NCBI RefSeq assembly: GCF_016132445.1
Contig: NZ_CP046056.1
Span: 2,666,501-2,730,500 of the forward strand
Length of the DNA: 64,000 nt
Source of the DNA: Venatoribacter cucullus
Lineage (GTDB): Bacteria; Pseudomonadota; Gammaproteobacteria; Pseudomonadales; Oceanobacteraceae
Reading direction: 5' to 3'
The notes below the pieces were generated by a model. That model searched no databases, was not told the origin of the DNA, and saw only the letters and a list, made by a program, of their open reading frames with translations. Positions 50,161 through 58,752 of this stretch are shown piece after piece (within the stretch, counting starts at the first letter, position 1; each line of letters starts with the position of its first letter). Made by a program: the position numbers and the translations under genes.

Positions 50161-52248
50161 ATGAAAAAAACCTCTGCCGCCTTGCTGGCACTGCTCACAC
50201 CACTGGCCACCCATGCCGCTGACGCCGTCAATCTGGGCACTCAGACCGTAACCGCCGACTTCCGCAACACCGATGTGCAGCAACTGCCCGAAGCCGTTAC
50301 CGTGGTGGACCGTGAGCAGATCGAAGCCCGTTCGGCCGAGCATCTGGAACAGATTTTAAGCTTTGCTCCCAACGTGAACTTTTCTTCCGGTTCCTCGCGT
50401 GGCCGTTATTACCAGATCCGTGGCATTGGTGAACGCAGCCAGTTTATCGACCCGGTGAACCCGTCGGTGGGTTTGCTGATTGATGGCATCGACATGACCG
50501 GCCTCGGTGCCGCCGCCACCTTATTCGATGTGCAGCAGGTGGAAATTCTGCGCGGCCCGCAAGGCACCCGCTTTGGTGCCAACGCCCTGGCCGGCATGAT
50601 CAACATTACCACCGCCGCGCCCACCACAGAGACCGAAGGCTATGTGCGCGGCAAGTTGGGTAATTACAACAGCTACGGCCTCGGCGGTGCCTTATCAGGC
50701 AGCCTCAGCCATAACCTGCAGGGCCGCATTGCGGTGCAGGGTTTTCAGTCCGACGGCTACATGGATAACGCGTTCCTGAACCGCGATGACACCCAGAACA
50801 TCGACGAACAGCTAGTGCGCGCCAAACTGGCCTGGCAACCCGATGCCCTGACCGACATCGGCCTGACCTACCTGTACGCCAATATTAACAACGGTTACGA
50901 CGCCTTTACCGTGGATAATTCCCGTACCTCGCTGGCCGACGAACCGGGAAAAGACACCCAGGAAACCCATGCCTTAGCGCTCAATTTACAACGCCGGCTG
51001 AACAACGCCGTAACGCTGGAAACCACCGTTACCGGCAGCCGCAATGATGCGCTGTACAGCTATGATGATGACTGGGTAAACCCGGGGTATGGCGAACTCT
51101 GGGGCGCTGGTTTCGATGAATATCAGCGTGAATTCCGCCGTCACAGCCTGGATGTGCGGTTACTCTCCGGCACTGACGGTCGCCTGTTTAACAACAGCAC
51201 CGACTGGGCCGTTGGCGCCTATCTGCTGCAACGCGAAGAAGATCTGCAGCGTAACTACAGCTGGGACCCGGCACCTTACCTCAGCGACCTGAACACCGAT
51301 TCCGTTTCGGTTTACGCCGAACTGCAAACCCAGTTCAGCGCCACTACACGGGTTATTTACGGCATCCGTGCCGAGCAATGGCAAAACGATTTTACCGATA
51401 ATGCCAACGCGCTGAATCCGGCCGACAATAACATTGCCGAAAATACCGATGAGACGCTGTACGGTGGAAAATTGGTGCTGGAACATCAGCTGCACACCGA
51501 TCATCTGCTGTATGGCTCCGTCGCGCGCGGCTACAAAGCCGGCGGCATTAATACCGACCCGGATATCAGCGCCGCCCGCCGCACCTTCGATGCGGAATAC
51601 AACAATACTGCCGAGCTGGGGCTGAAATCGTCCCTGCAGGACGATCGTCTGCAAACCCGCCTGGCACTGTTTTATATTCAGCGCAAAGACCAGCAGGTTA
51701 AAAGCTCTTACCCCATTCCGAACTCCAGCAACTTTATGGACTATCTGGCCAACGCCGCCGAAGGCCGTAATTACGGTCTGGAACTGGAAAGTAACTGGCA
51801 ACTGAGCAACCGCCTGCACTGGGAACTGAGTTACGGTTATCTGAATACGGAATTTGTCGATTACCGTTACACCAACGAAGACGGTGACCTGGTGGATAAA
51901 ACCGGGCGTTCGCAGGCGCACGCACCGGAACACAGTCTGGCGACTGCGATCACCTGGAACTTCACCAGCGCGCTGGCCTTACGGGTGGAAACTGAAGCCA
52001 AATCCGGTTTTTATTTTTCCGACAGCCATGATGAAAAATCCTCCGGCTATGCGTTATGGCATGCCCGTTTAAGTTACCAGCGGGCCGCCTATGAAATTGC
52101 CCTCAGCGGCCGCAACCTGGCCGACCGCGATGTCGCTACCCGCGGCTTTGGTGGTTTTAATAATGACAGTAAAAACCCGGCTTCCAGCCGCTATGTGCAG
52201 CTGGGCGAACCGCGTTTAATTATGCTGGAAGGAAAATATTCCTTTTAA
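50161..52248 (+). CDS. TonB-dependent outer-membrane receptor, probably for thiamine
   Basis: A 695-residue receptor: signal peptide ending ATHAA, plug domain about 30-160 (QQLPEAVTVVDREQIEARSA, QVEILRGPQGTRFGANALAG) and a 22-strand barrel ending YSF. Family members take up large substrates with TonB energy. Thiamine or a thiamine precursor is inferred from the TPP riboswitch upstream and the thiamine-binding, PnuT and kinase genes downstream. Thiamine itself can pass porins, so high-affinity uptake from scarce sources is the likely need. AAGGA precedes the ATG. Confidence 0.88.
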   Translation: MKKTSAALLALLTPLATHAADAVNLGTQTVTADFRNTDVQQLPEAVTVVDREQIEARSAEHLEQILSFAPNVNFSSGSSRGRYYQIRGIGERSQFIDPVNPSVGLLIDGIDMTGLGAAATLFDVQQVEILRGPQGTRFGANALAGMINITTAAPTTETEGYVRGKLGNYNSYGLGGALSGSLSHNLQGRIAVQGFQSDGYMDNAFLNRDDTQNIDEQLVRAKLAWQPDALTDIGLTYLYANINNGYDAFTVDNSRTSLADEPGKDTQETHALALNLQRRLNNAVTLETTVTGSRNDALYSYDDDWVNPGYGELWGAGFDEYQREFRRHSLDVRLLSGTDGRLFNNSTDWAVGAYLLQREEDLQRNYSWDPAPYLSDLNTDSVSVYAELQTQFSATTRVIYGIRAEQWQNDFTDNANALNPADNNIAENTDETLYGGKLVLEHQLHTDHLLYGSVARGYKAGGINTDPDISAARRTFDAEYNNTAELGLKSSLQDDRLQTRLALFYIQRKDQQVKSSYPIPNSSNFMDYLANAAEGRNYGLELESNWQLSNRLHWELSYGYLNTEFVDYRYTNEDGDLVDKTGRSQAHAPEHSLATAITWNFTSALALRVETEAKSGFYFSDSHDEKSSGYALWHARLSYQRAAYEIALSGRNLADRDVATRGFGGFNNDSKNPASSRYVQLGEPRLIMLEGKYSF

Positions 52249-52256
52249 ACTTCATT

Positions 52257-52346
52257 GGTTCAGAGTTGGGCGTTCAGGGTTCGGTGTGCACGGGCATTAA
52301 TTGCAGCGCACGCCCAACGCTCAACCCCATACTCTGAACCCCAACC
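52257..52346. repeat. Heptad-unit palindrome, copy D
   Basis: Left arm GTTCAGA, GTTGGGC, GTTCAGG, GTTCGGT, then GTGCACG at the centre; right arm CGCCCAACGCTCAAC, then CTCTGAACCCCAAC. It begins 9 bases after the receptor stop, inside the thiamine operon. Confidence 0.78.
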
Positions 52347-52361
52347 TGTTAAGGAAAAACC

Positions 52362-52628
52362 ATGCAAATCTCCGTTGAAATCAGCAGCTACCCATTAGCC
52401 GATGACTATATTCCGGCCATCAAAACCTTTATCGACATGATGAATCAGGTGCCGGGTTTAACCGTGGTTACCAACACCATGAGCACGCAGGTGTTCGGCG
52501 AACTGGAACTGGTGATGAACACCTTAAAAGAGGCCATGGCCTACAGCTGGCAAACCTTTGGCAAAAATATTTTCGTGTGCAAATTTATTGGTACCAATCT
52601 GGATCCGGCGTTAAAGCCGCATGGCTGA
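52362..52628 (+). CDS. Thiamine-binding protein of the YkoF/MTH1187 type
   Basis: An 88-residue protein with the small ferredoxin-like fold of the YkoF/MTH1187 family: strand ISVEISSYPL, helix, strand LTVVTNTMSTQVFGEL, then WQTFGKNIFVCKFIG. Relatives bind thiamine or its pyrimidine part in the cytoplasm or at the membrane. The identification rests mainly on the small size, fold pattern and the TPP-controlled operon. AAGGAAAA precedes the ATG. Confidence 0.75.
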   Translation: MQISVEISSYPLADDYIPAIKTFIDMMNQVPGLTVVTNTMSTQVFGELELVMNTLKEAMAYSWQTFGKNIFVCKFIGTNLDPALKPHG

Positions 52629-52629
52629 A

Positions 52630-52691
52630 GCGTTGGGCGTTGGGATTTTCTGCGGTGCACGCCGAACCCTCAACCCTGAACGCTCAACCCC
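52630..52691. repeat. Heptad-unit palindrome, copy E
   Basis: GCGTTGGGCGTTGGGATTTT then CTGCGGTGCACGCCGAACCC, then TCAACCCTGAACGCTCAACC. It begins 2 bases after the stop of the thiamine-binding protein and is nearly identical, over about 57 bases, to the core of copy B, 25 kb away. Second copy within the thiamine operon. Confidence 0.78.
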
Positions 52692-52740
52692 TAATCCTCA
52701 GCGAAAATAATCGATCCTCTGAAATCTCCGGAGTCATGCC

Positions 52741-53421
52741 ATGACTGAACTCACCAGCAACATCCAACACGCCATCGCCGCCATGAGCGGCTGGGAAGTG
52801 CTGGCCGTTATTTCAGGGGTTGCGTATCTGTTGCTGGCCATGCGCAACAATATTCTCTGTTGGTATGCGGCGCTGGTCAGCAGCACAATTTATGTTTTTT
52901 TATTCTGGGATGTCAGCCTGCCAATGGAATCGGCGCTCAGTGTGTATTATGTGGTGATGGCCTTCTATGGCTGGTGGCAATGGCGCGGCGGAGCGGCACC
53001 GGCGGCGACCGATCTGCACAGCCATCAACCCATTGTGCGCTGGAGCCTGCCGCGCCATGCAGTGATGATCAGCGCCGTATTATTGCTGAGTTCAGTCAGC
53101 GGTTATTTACTGGAAAAAAACACCGCAGCCGCGCTGCCCTATCTGGATTCTTTTACCACCTGGGGCGCGCTGCTCACCACCTGGATGGTGGCCAAACGGG
53201 TGCTGGAAAACTGGCTGTACTGGATTGTGGTCGACAGCGCCGCCATTGTTTTGTACCTCGACCGTGAGCTCTATTTAACCGCGTTATTAATGGCGGTGTA
53301 TGTGGTGCTGGTAATTATCGGCTGGTTCCAGTGGTTGCCGCTGTATCGTCAACAGCAGCAAAAAAAACAACAGCTACAAAATACCAGCCAAAATGCAGCT
53401 GTGGACAACGCCTTATGCTGA
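52741..53421 (+). CDS. pnuT: PnuC-family transporter, probably thiamine (PnuT)
   Basis: A 226-residue inner-membrane protein with about seven helices. The PnuC/SemiSWEET-type hallmarks are NNILCWYAALVSSTIYVFLF, YVVMAFYGWWQWRGG and RVLENWLYWIVVDSAAIVLY. PnuC members carry nicotinamide riboside; PnuT carries thiamine. Thiamine is inferred from the riboswitch and the following kinase. The stop overlaps the kinase start (ATGCTGA), indicating coupled translation, which suits facilitated entry followed by phosphorylation trapping. Confidence 0.88.
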   Translation: MTELTSNIQHAIAAMSGWEVLAVISGVAYLLLAMRNNILCWYAALVSSTIYVFLFWDVSLPMESALSVYYVVMAFYGWWQWRGGAAPAATDLHSHQPIVRWSLPRHAVMISAVLLLSSVSGYLLEKNTAAALPYLDSFTTWGALLTTWMVAKRVLENWLYWIVVDSAAIVLYLDRELYLTALLMAVYVVLVIIGWFQWLPLYRQQQQKKQQLQNTSQNAAVDNALC

Positions 53422-54230
53422 GCATTTTAAATGACTGGGAACAGTGGCCCTTTTGTGCCGAACAGCCACGCCCGGAACACATCCGGCCGTTACCCGGCGG
53501 TTTAACCAACCAGTGTTTTTTACTGCAGCTGGACGGTGGCCAATATGTGTTGCGGCTGGAAGGCCATAACAGCCAGGCACTGGATATTAACCGCGATGCC
53601 GAATTCCGTATCCATCGCTTACTGGCCAGCAAAGGCCTGACGCCAACCATCCGTTACCGAGCGCCGCAGCAGCACTACTGGATTCGTGATTACATTCCCG
53701 GCCGCACACTGCAGCCGCAGGATTTAACCCTGCCAAGGCTGCAGAATATGGCACTGCAATTACGTCAGATACACCAGCTGCCAACCCCCGCCGACATACC
53801 GGTATTAAGCATTGGCGATAAAGCCGCCCATTACTGGGACAGCATTGCCGCGCAAACCAACCACAGCCCGCTGCTGGATTTACGCCCGCTGCTGCAAAGC
53901 CGGCTGCAGGGCGCACCGGATGCCCGCCGCACGCTCTGCCACATGGACCCGACGCCGGCCAACTGGATTGAAACGGCCGACGGCAAACTGGTGCTGCTGG
54001 ATTGGGAATACGCCGCTCTGGGCCACCCGCTGTGGGATTTGGCCGCGCTGCTGCAACAAACGACACTCAGCCCGCCGGAAGAAGCACAGCTGCTGCACAG
54101 TTACGGTGTCAGCAACCCGCAGCACTGGCAATTTGCCCAGGCACAAATGCGCTACCTTGCAGCCCTGTGGTACCGGGCGCAGGGGTACTGGAGTGATGAA
54201 GAATTATTACCGGTGTTAAGGAGCCTCTGA
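53415..54230 (+). CDS. Thiamine kinase-like phosphotransferase (choline kinase fold)
   Basis: A 271-residue APH/choline-kinase-fold enzyme: PLPGGLTNQCFLL near the start, catalytic Brenner motif CHMDPTPANW, and metal motif LLDWEYAALGHPLWDLA. With PnuT it would trap thiamine as the phosphate, as ThiK does. The last residues VLRSL and the TGA stop are encoded by the terminal repeat of the MITE-like insertion that follows; without the insertion the frame would run on for about 14 more residues (TTA ATT CAG CTT...) to a TAA inside thrB's 3' end. The C-terminus is therefore altered. Confidence 0.8.
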   Translation: MLSILNDWEQWPFCAEQPRPEHIRPLPGGLTNQCFLLQLDGGQYVLRLEGHNSQALDINRDAEFRIHRLLASKGLTPTIRYRAPQQHYWIRDYIPGRTLQPQDLTLPRLQNMALQLRQIHQLPTPADIPVLSIGDKAAHYWDSIAAQTNHSPLLDLRPLLQSRLQGAPDARRTLCHMDPTPANWIETADGKLVLLDWEYAALGHPLWDLAALLQQTTLSPPEEAQLLHSYGVSNPQHWQFAQAQMRYLAALWYRAQGYWSDEELLPVLRSL

Positions 54231-54485
54231 ATAACTCGGTGCCCGCTCTGGATTACAGGAAAGTTCTGAATCACGAAGCCGGGTTGCAGGCATAGCGGGT
54301 TCTGTCAAAACCCGGCGACACCGAGTCAGGGCTTTCCTGCAATCCCCGTAGGGCGCGGCTTTCCGGGCCGTATAGCGGCGTTGGCGAACTTGAAAAGGGC
54401 TCGCCATTCTCTGCGCTCACCGCCTTGCTCTACAGCCCGGAAAGACTCGCGCAGAGCTGTGCAGAGTTATTCAGAGGCTCCTTAA
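54216..54485. mobile_element. MITE-like element with 22-base terminal inverted repeats
   Basis: Ends TTAAGGAGCCTCTGAATAAC (TC) at 54216-54237 and its exact reverse complement at 54464-54485. The outer TTAA on both sides could be a target duplication, leaving 18-base repeats. The interior shows further inverted pairs: GGATTACAGGAAAG with CTTTCCTGCAATCC (13 of 14) and CTTTCCGGGCCGTA with TACAGCCCGGAAAG (13 of 14). No transposase frame is present. TTAA targets fit some IS5-type transposases, so a non-autonomous derivative is likely. Confidence 0.78.
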
Positions 54486-54491
54486 TTCAGC

Positions 54492-55427
54492 TTACTGAGC
54501 CCGCCGGCGCAGCAATTTTTGCATAAACTCAGCCGGGTCTTTTTGCAGCGCCAGCTCACCAGCCTGTTGCTGTTGCAGCCGGCGGGTTAATAAGCGGCTC
54601 AGCCAGAAACGCAGCGCAGCGCCCCGCAACACCAGATTCCAGCCGGCCTGCTCGGCAGCGGTTAACGGCCGCACAGTCTGGTAGCCACTCAGCAGCGCCT
54701 CAACACAGCCGTCTTTCCACACACCATTCACATCACAGCACCAGTCGTTGGCCACCACCGCCAGGTCGTACAGCAACGCGCCGGCGCTGGCGTTGTATAA
54801 ATCCAGAATGGCAACCTGGCCGTCATCGCTGAACAGCGCATTGTCGTGAAATAAATCGCCGTGAATCCAGCCCTGGGGTAACGCCAGCCAATCGGCCCGG
54901 TGCGCGGTCTGATAAGCCAATTCATCTTCCAGCAAGCCACGTTCCTGCTCATTCAGCGCGCTCACCAGCTGCGGGCCGGTGCTGAGCCACCAATGGTAAT
55001 CACGGTTATCCGGCCGCATGGGCGATAAATCGGCCGCTGCTATGTGCAGCTGCGCCAGTGCGCTGCCAATGGCGGCGCAATGCTCAGGCTGGGGATTGGA
55101 AATATGCTCACCGGGTAAGCGCGGGCACAGAATGGCCGGTTTGTGTTTCAGCTGGTGCAGCCACTCACCCTGGCGGTCAGCCACCGGCGCCGGCACCCGC
55201 AGGCCCTGTTGGCCCAGATGCCGCGCCAGCCGCACAAAATCCTGCACTTCGTCAGCAGTATGATGCTCAAAAATTGTAAGCACATACTCACCAGCGCCGG
55301 TGCTCACAAAGAAATTGCTGTTTTCAATACCGGCAGTAATGCCACGAAAGCTCTGTAGCGAACCAAGGGCAAAGCGGCTGAGGAAATGCTCAAGCTCAGC
55401 GGTGCTGAGCGGGGTATAGACCGACAT
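54492..55427 (-). CDS. thrB: Homoserine kinase (type II, ThrB)
   Basis: A 311-residue kinase of the choline-kinase fold that phosphorylates homoserine in threonine synthesis. Motifs: FRGITAGIENSNFF, catalytic WIHGDLFHDNALF and metal-binding ILDLYNASAG. This is the pseudomonad-type homoserine kinase, unrelated to the GHMP enzyme of E. coli. The chosen ATG gives SVYTPLSTAELEHFL. It is followed (in gene order upstream) by DUF2782 and polA, as in Pseudomonas. The MITE-like insertion ends 6 bases beyond its stop. Confidence 0.93.
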   Translation of the reverse strand: MSVYTPLSTAELEHFLSRFALGSLQSFRGITAGIENSNFFVSTGAGEYVLTIFEHHTADEVQDFVRLARHLGQQGLRVPAPVADRQGEWLHQLKHKPAILCPRLPGEHISNPQPEHCAAIGSALAQLHIAAADLSPMRPDNRDYHWWLSTGPQLVSALNEQERGLLEDELAYQTAHRADWLALPQGWIHGDLFHDNALFSDDGQVAILDLYNASAGALLYDLAVVANDWCCDVNGVWKDGCVEALLSGYQTVRPLTAAEQAGWNLVLRGAALRFWLSRLLTRRLQQQQAGELALQKDPAEFMQKLLRRRAQ

Positions 55428-55481
55428 AAAGATTACGACCGTTGCTGGCAGCCGCACGGACGCTGCCGCCTGAAGACGCTG

Positions 55482-55763
55482 TTACCAGCGGAAGATGACC
55501 CACTTGGGTACGCGCATTTCCGGCTGGTCTTTGCGCACAAACTCACCGTCTTCCTGAGCAGAGGGCACCAGATAATACGCCGGGCCTTTTTTCGGCACGA
55601 CTTTGATTTCGGTAATTTCGCCATTCACACGGTATTCGTAATAGGTGTTATCGCCATCGTTGCGAATAATCACCGTTTCGTCCGCCGGGTTGGCCGCAAA
55701 GACAGAGGCAGACCACAACAGGCTCGGCAACAGCAGCATGGAAGCAAAAGAACGGAGTTTCAT
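55482..55763 (-). CDS. DUF2782 family periplasmic protein
   Basis: A 93-residue protein: signal peptide ending ASVFA, then ETVIIRNDGDNTYYEYRVNGE and the C-terminal VPKWVIFRW, typical of DUF2782. The function is unknown. It lies between polA and thrB in many gammaproteobacteria. The start inside the longer frame gives a clean signal peptide. Divergent from polA, 120 bases apart. Confidence 0.86.
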   Translation of the reverse strand: MKLRSFASMLLLPSLLWSASVFAANPADETVIIRNDGDNTYYEYRVNGEITEIKVVPKKGPAYYLVPSAQEDGEFVRKDQPEMRVPKWVIFRW

Positions 55764-55883
55764 AGCGGGCGCCCCGGTTGGCTGAAAGTGGCTGTATTGT
55801 ACGCCGGCAGGGTCGAAATGCCTATGCAGCGCCTGTAAACTGCGCCTTTGCTGTTCCATTCACCACCCGCCGGGGAATTCCTT

Positions 55884-58667
55884 ATGTCCAGGCCTGTCGT
55901 TCTTGTAGACGGTTCTTCTTACCTGTTCCGCGCCTTTCATGCCATTCCGTTGCTGACCAACTCCAAAGGTCTGCACACCAATGCGGTGAAGGGCGTGATC
56001 AGCATGATCCGCAAACTGCAGAAAGACTTTACCGATTCCCAACTGGTGGTGGTATTCGATGCCAAGGGCAAAACCTTCCGCAACGATATTTACCCGGAAT
56101 ACAAAGCGCATCGTCCGCCCATGCCGGACGAACTGCGCGAACAGATTGAACCCATTCACGACATTATCCGCGCCATGGGTTTACCGCTGCTGATTATCGA
56201 CGGCGTGGAAGCTGATGACGTAATCGGCACGCTGGCCAATCAGGCGATTCAGCACAATCAGGAAGTGGTGATTTCCACCGGCGATAAAGACATGGCACAG
56301 CTGGTGAATTCCCATGTATCACTGATCAATACCATGACCGATACCCGTCTGGACGAGGCTGGCGTACAGGAAAAATTCGGCGTGCCACCGCAGCACATCG
56401 TCGATTATTTAGCCTTAATGGGCGACAAGGTCGATAACATTCCCGGCGTGCCGAAAGTGGGTGAAAAAACCGCCGTCGGGTTAGTGGCGGGCTTAGGCAG
56501 TCTTGAGGATATTTACGCCAATCTGGATAAGGTGGCGACGCTGGATTTCCGTGGCGCCAAAACCCTTGCGCCGCGATTGGAAGAACATAAAGACGACGCC
56601 TTTTTATCCAAAACCCTGGCAACGATTAAATGCGATGTGACATTGGATTTTTCCCTGCCGGATATTAAAAGCAGCGCGGCCGACAACGACCAGCTGCTGG
56701 CCTTATTTCAGGCGATGGAATTCAAAGCCTGGATTGCCGAGCTCAGTAACCCGACTGACAGCAGTAAAGACAGCGCCCCGGCGTTTGAATTAACCGCCTC
56801 CGCCGGCCCTGCCAGTGCCGCCGCAAAACCGGCCCCGGCCGCTCCTGCCGTAAGCGATGTTCAGTACGATATTATTCTCGAACAGGCTGGGCTGGAGCGC
56901 TGGATCAGTGTGCTGAAAAAAGCTGAACTCTTCGCGTTCGATACCGAAACCACCGCGCTCAATTACAAAGAAGCGCTTCTGGTGGGTTTATCCTTTGCCG
57001 TTGAACCGGGCAAAGCCGCCTATGTGCCGTTGGCGCATGATTACGACGGTGCCCCGGCGCAATTAAACCGCGAAGCCGTGCTGGAACAACTGCGGCCGTT
57101 GCTGGAAAGTGAGCAGCACAAAAAAGTCGGTCAGCACATGAAATACGACATGCACATTCTGGCCAACCATGGCATTGCCCTGCGCGGCGTGCAGTTCGAC
57201 ACCATGCTGGAATCCTATGTGCTCGATTCCGTTGCCAGCCGTCACGACATGGACAGCTTAGCGCTGAAATATCTGGGCCATAAAACCACCAGTTTTGAAG
57301 ACATTGCCGGCAAAGGTGCCAAGCAACTGACCTTCAATAAAATCACCGTTGAGGTGGCCGGCCCCTACGCCGCCGAAGATGCCGATATCACCCTGCGTCT
57401 GCATCAGCATTTATGGCCGCAATTACAGCAAACGCCGGAACTGGCCGGGGTGTTTACCGAGATTGAAATGCCGGTAATGCCCATTTTGTGCGCCATGGAA
57501 GAACAGGGCGCCTTAATTGATGCCGATTTACTGCACGAGCAAAGCCAGCAGATTGAACAGCGCCTGCAACAATTAGAGCAGGAAGCGCACAATGTGGCCG
57601 GCCAGGTATTTAATCTGGGTTCACCCAAACAACTAGGCGAAATTCTGTTTGAAAAACTGCAGCTGCCGGTACGCAAAAAAACCCCGAAAGGCGTGCCTTC
57701 TACCGCTGAAGAAGTGTTGCAGGAACTGGCCGATGAAGGCCATGAATTACCCAGCCTGTTAATGGAACATCGTGGTCTGGCGAAATTAAAAAATACCTAC
57801 ACCGATAAGCTGCCGACCATGATCGCCGCCAGCACTGGCCGCGTACACACCTCGTACCATCAGGCCGTGGCAGCGACGGGCCGCTTGTCGTCTACCGATC
57901 CGAATTTACAGAATATTCCCATCCGCTCGGAAGAAGGCCGCAAGATCCGGCAGGCCTTTATTGCCGCCCCCGGCTGCAAACTGGTGGCTGCCGACTACAG
58001 CCAGATTGAGCTGCGGATTATGGCGCATTTATCCGGCGACCAGAGCTTATTAACCGCCTTTGCTGAAGGCCGCGATATTCATCGTCATACCGCCGCCGAA
58101 GTTTTCGGCGTACCAGAGCAGGACGTTACCGATAACCAGCGCCGCGCTGCCAAAGCCATTAACTTCGGTCTGATTTATGGCATGTCGGCCTTTGGTCTGG
58201 CCAAACAAATTGGCTGCAGCCGGAGTGAGGCGCAGGAATATGTGAACCTGTATTTCCAGCGCTACCCGGGCGTACGCGACTATATGGACAACACCCGCGA
58301 GCAGGCCAAAGACAAAGGCTATGTCGAAACCATTTTCGGCCGCCGCTTGTATTTACCGGAAATCCGCAGCAGCAATGCCCCGCGTCGTCAGCACGCCGAA
58401 CGCACGGCCATTAACGCGCCCATGCAGGGCACGGCGGCCGATATTATTAAGCGCGCGATGATCCGTGTGCAGGGCTGGCTGCAAACCGCCGGTTATGATG
58501 CGCGCATGCTGATGCAGGTACACGACGAACTGGTGTTTGAAGTGGCCGCCGCTCAAGCCGAAGATTTTGCCACAGCGGTACGCACTGAAATGGAACAAGC
58601 CGCCACGCTCAATGTACCCTTGGTGGTGGAAGCAGGCATTGGTGATAACTGGGAGCAAGCTCACTAA
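55884..58667 (+). CDS. polA: DNA polymerase I
   Basis: A 927-residue enzyme with three parts: 5'-3' exonuclease (1 to about 290; VLVDGSSYLFRAFHA, DDVIGTLA), 3'-5' proofreading exonuclease whose DTETT motif is intact near residue 354, and the polymerase domain with DYSQIELRIMAHLSGD and QVHDELVFEV. It fills gaps in repair and removes RNA primers. Full family length. A GGGGAATTCC-type leader precedes the ATG; the palindrome F follows its stop by 1 base. Confidence 0.97.
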   Translation: MSRPVVLVDGSSYLFRAFHAIPLLTNSKGLHTNAVKGVISMIRKLQKDFTDSQLVVVFDAKGKTFRNDIYPEYKAHRPPMPDELREQIEPIHDIIRAMGLPLLIIDGVEADDVIGTLANQAIQHNQEVVISTGDKDMAQLVNSHVSLINTMTDTRLDEAGVQEKFGVPPQHIVDYLALMGDKVDNIPGVPKVGEKTAVGLVAGLGSLEDIYANLDKVATLDFRGAKTLAPRLEEHKDDAFLSKTLATIKCDVTLDFSLPDIKSSAADNDQLLALFQAMEFKAWIAELSNPTDSSKDSAPAFELTASAGPASAAAKPAPAAPAVSDVQYDIILEQAGLERWISVLKKAELFAFDTETTALNYKEALLVGLSFAVEPGKAAYVPLAHDYDGAPAQLNREAVLEQLRPLLESEQHKKVGQHMKYDMHILANHGIALRGVQFDTMLESYVLDSVASRHDMDSLALKYLGHKTTSFEDIAGKGAKQLTFNKITVEVAGPYAAEDADITLRLHQHLWPQLQQTPELAGVFTEIEMPVMPILCAMEEQGALIDADLLHEQSQQIEQRLQQLEQEAHNVAGQVFNLGSPKQLGEILFEKLQLPVRKKTPKGVPSTAEEVLQELADEGHELPSLLMEHRGLAKLKNTYTDKLPTMIAASTGRVHTSYHQAVAATGRLSSTDPNLQNIPIRSEEGRKIRQAFIAAPGCKLVAADYSQIELRIMAHLSGDQSLLTAFAEGRDIHRHTAAEVFGVPEQDVTDNQRRAAKAINFGLIYGMSAFGLAKQIGCSRSEAQEYVNLYFQRYPGVRDYMDNTREQAKDKGYVETIFGRRLYLPEIRSSNAPRRQHAERTAINAPMQGTAADIIKRAMIRVQGWLQTAGYDARMLMQVHDELVFEVAAAQAEDFATAVRTEMEQAATLNVPLVVEAGIGDNWEQAH

Positions 58668-58740
58668 GGTTGAGCGTTCAGGGTTGAGGGTTTGGCGTGC
58701 ACCGTAGAAAACTCTAACGCCTAACGCGCAACGCCCAACA
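58668..58740. repeat. Heptad-unit palindrome, copy F
   Basis: Left arm GTTGAGC, GTTCAGG, GTTGAGG, GTTTGGC, then GTGCACC at the centre; right arm CTAACGCCTAACGCGCAACG, then CCCAAC. It begins directly after the polA stop and ends at the ribosome site of the nuclease gene. Confidence 0.77.
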
Positions 58741-58752
58741 AGGAAAATGGTT

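Noticed and set aside
54216-54407. 63-codon minus-strand frame inside the MITE-like element
   Set aside because: It lies across the inverted repeat structure, has no ribosome site or recognisable domain, and is explained by the element's palindromic sequence.
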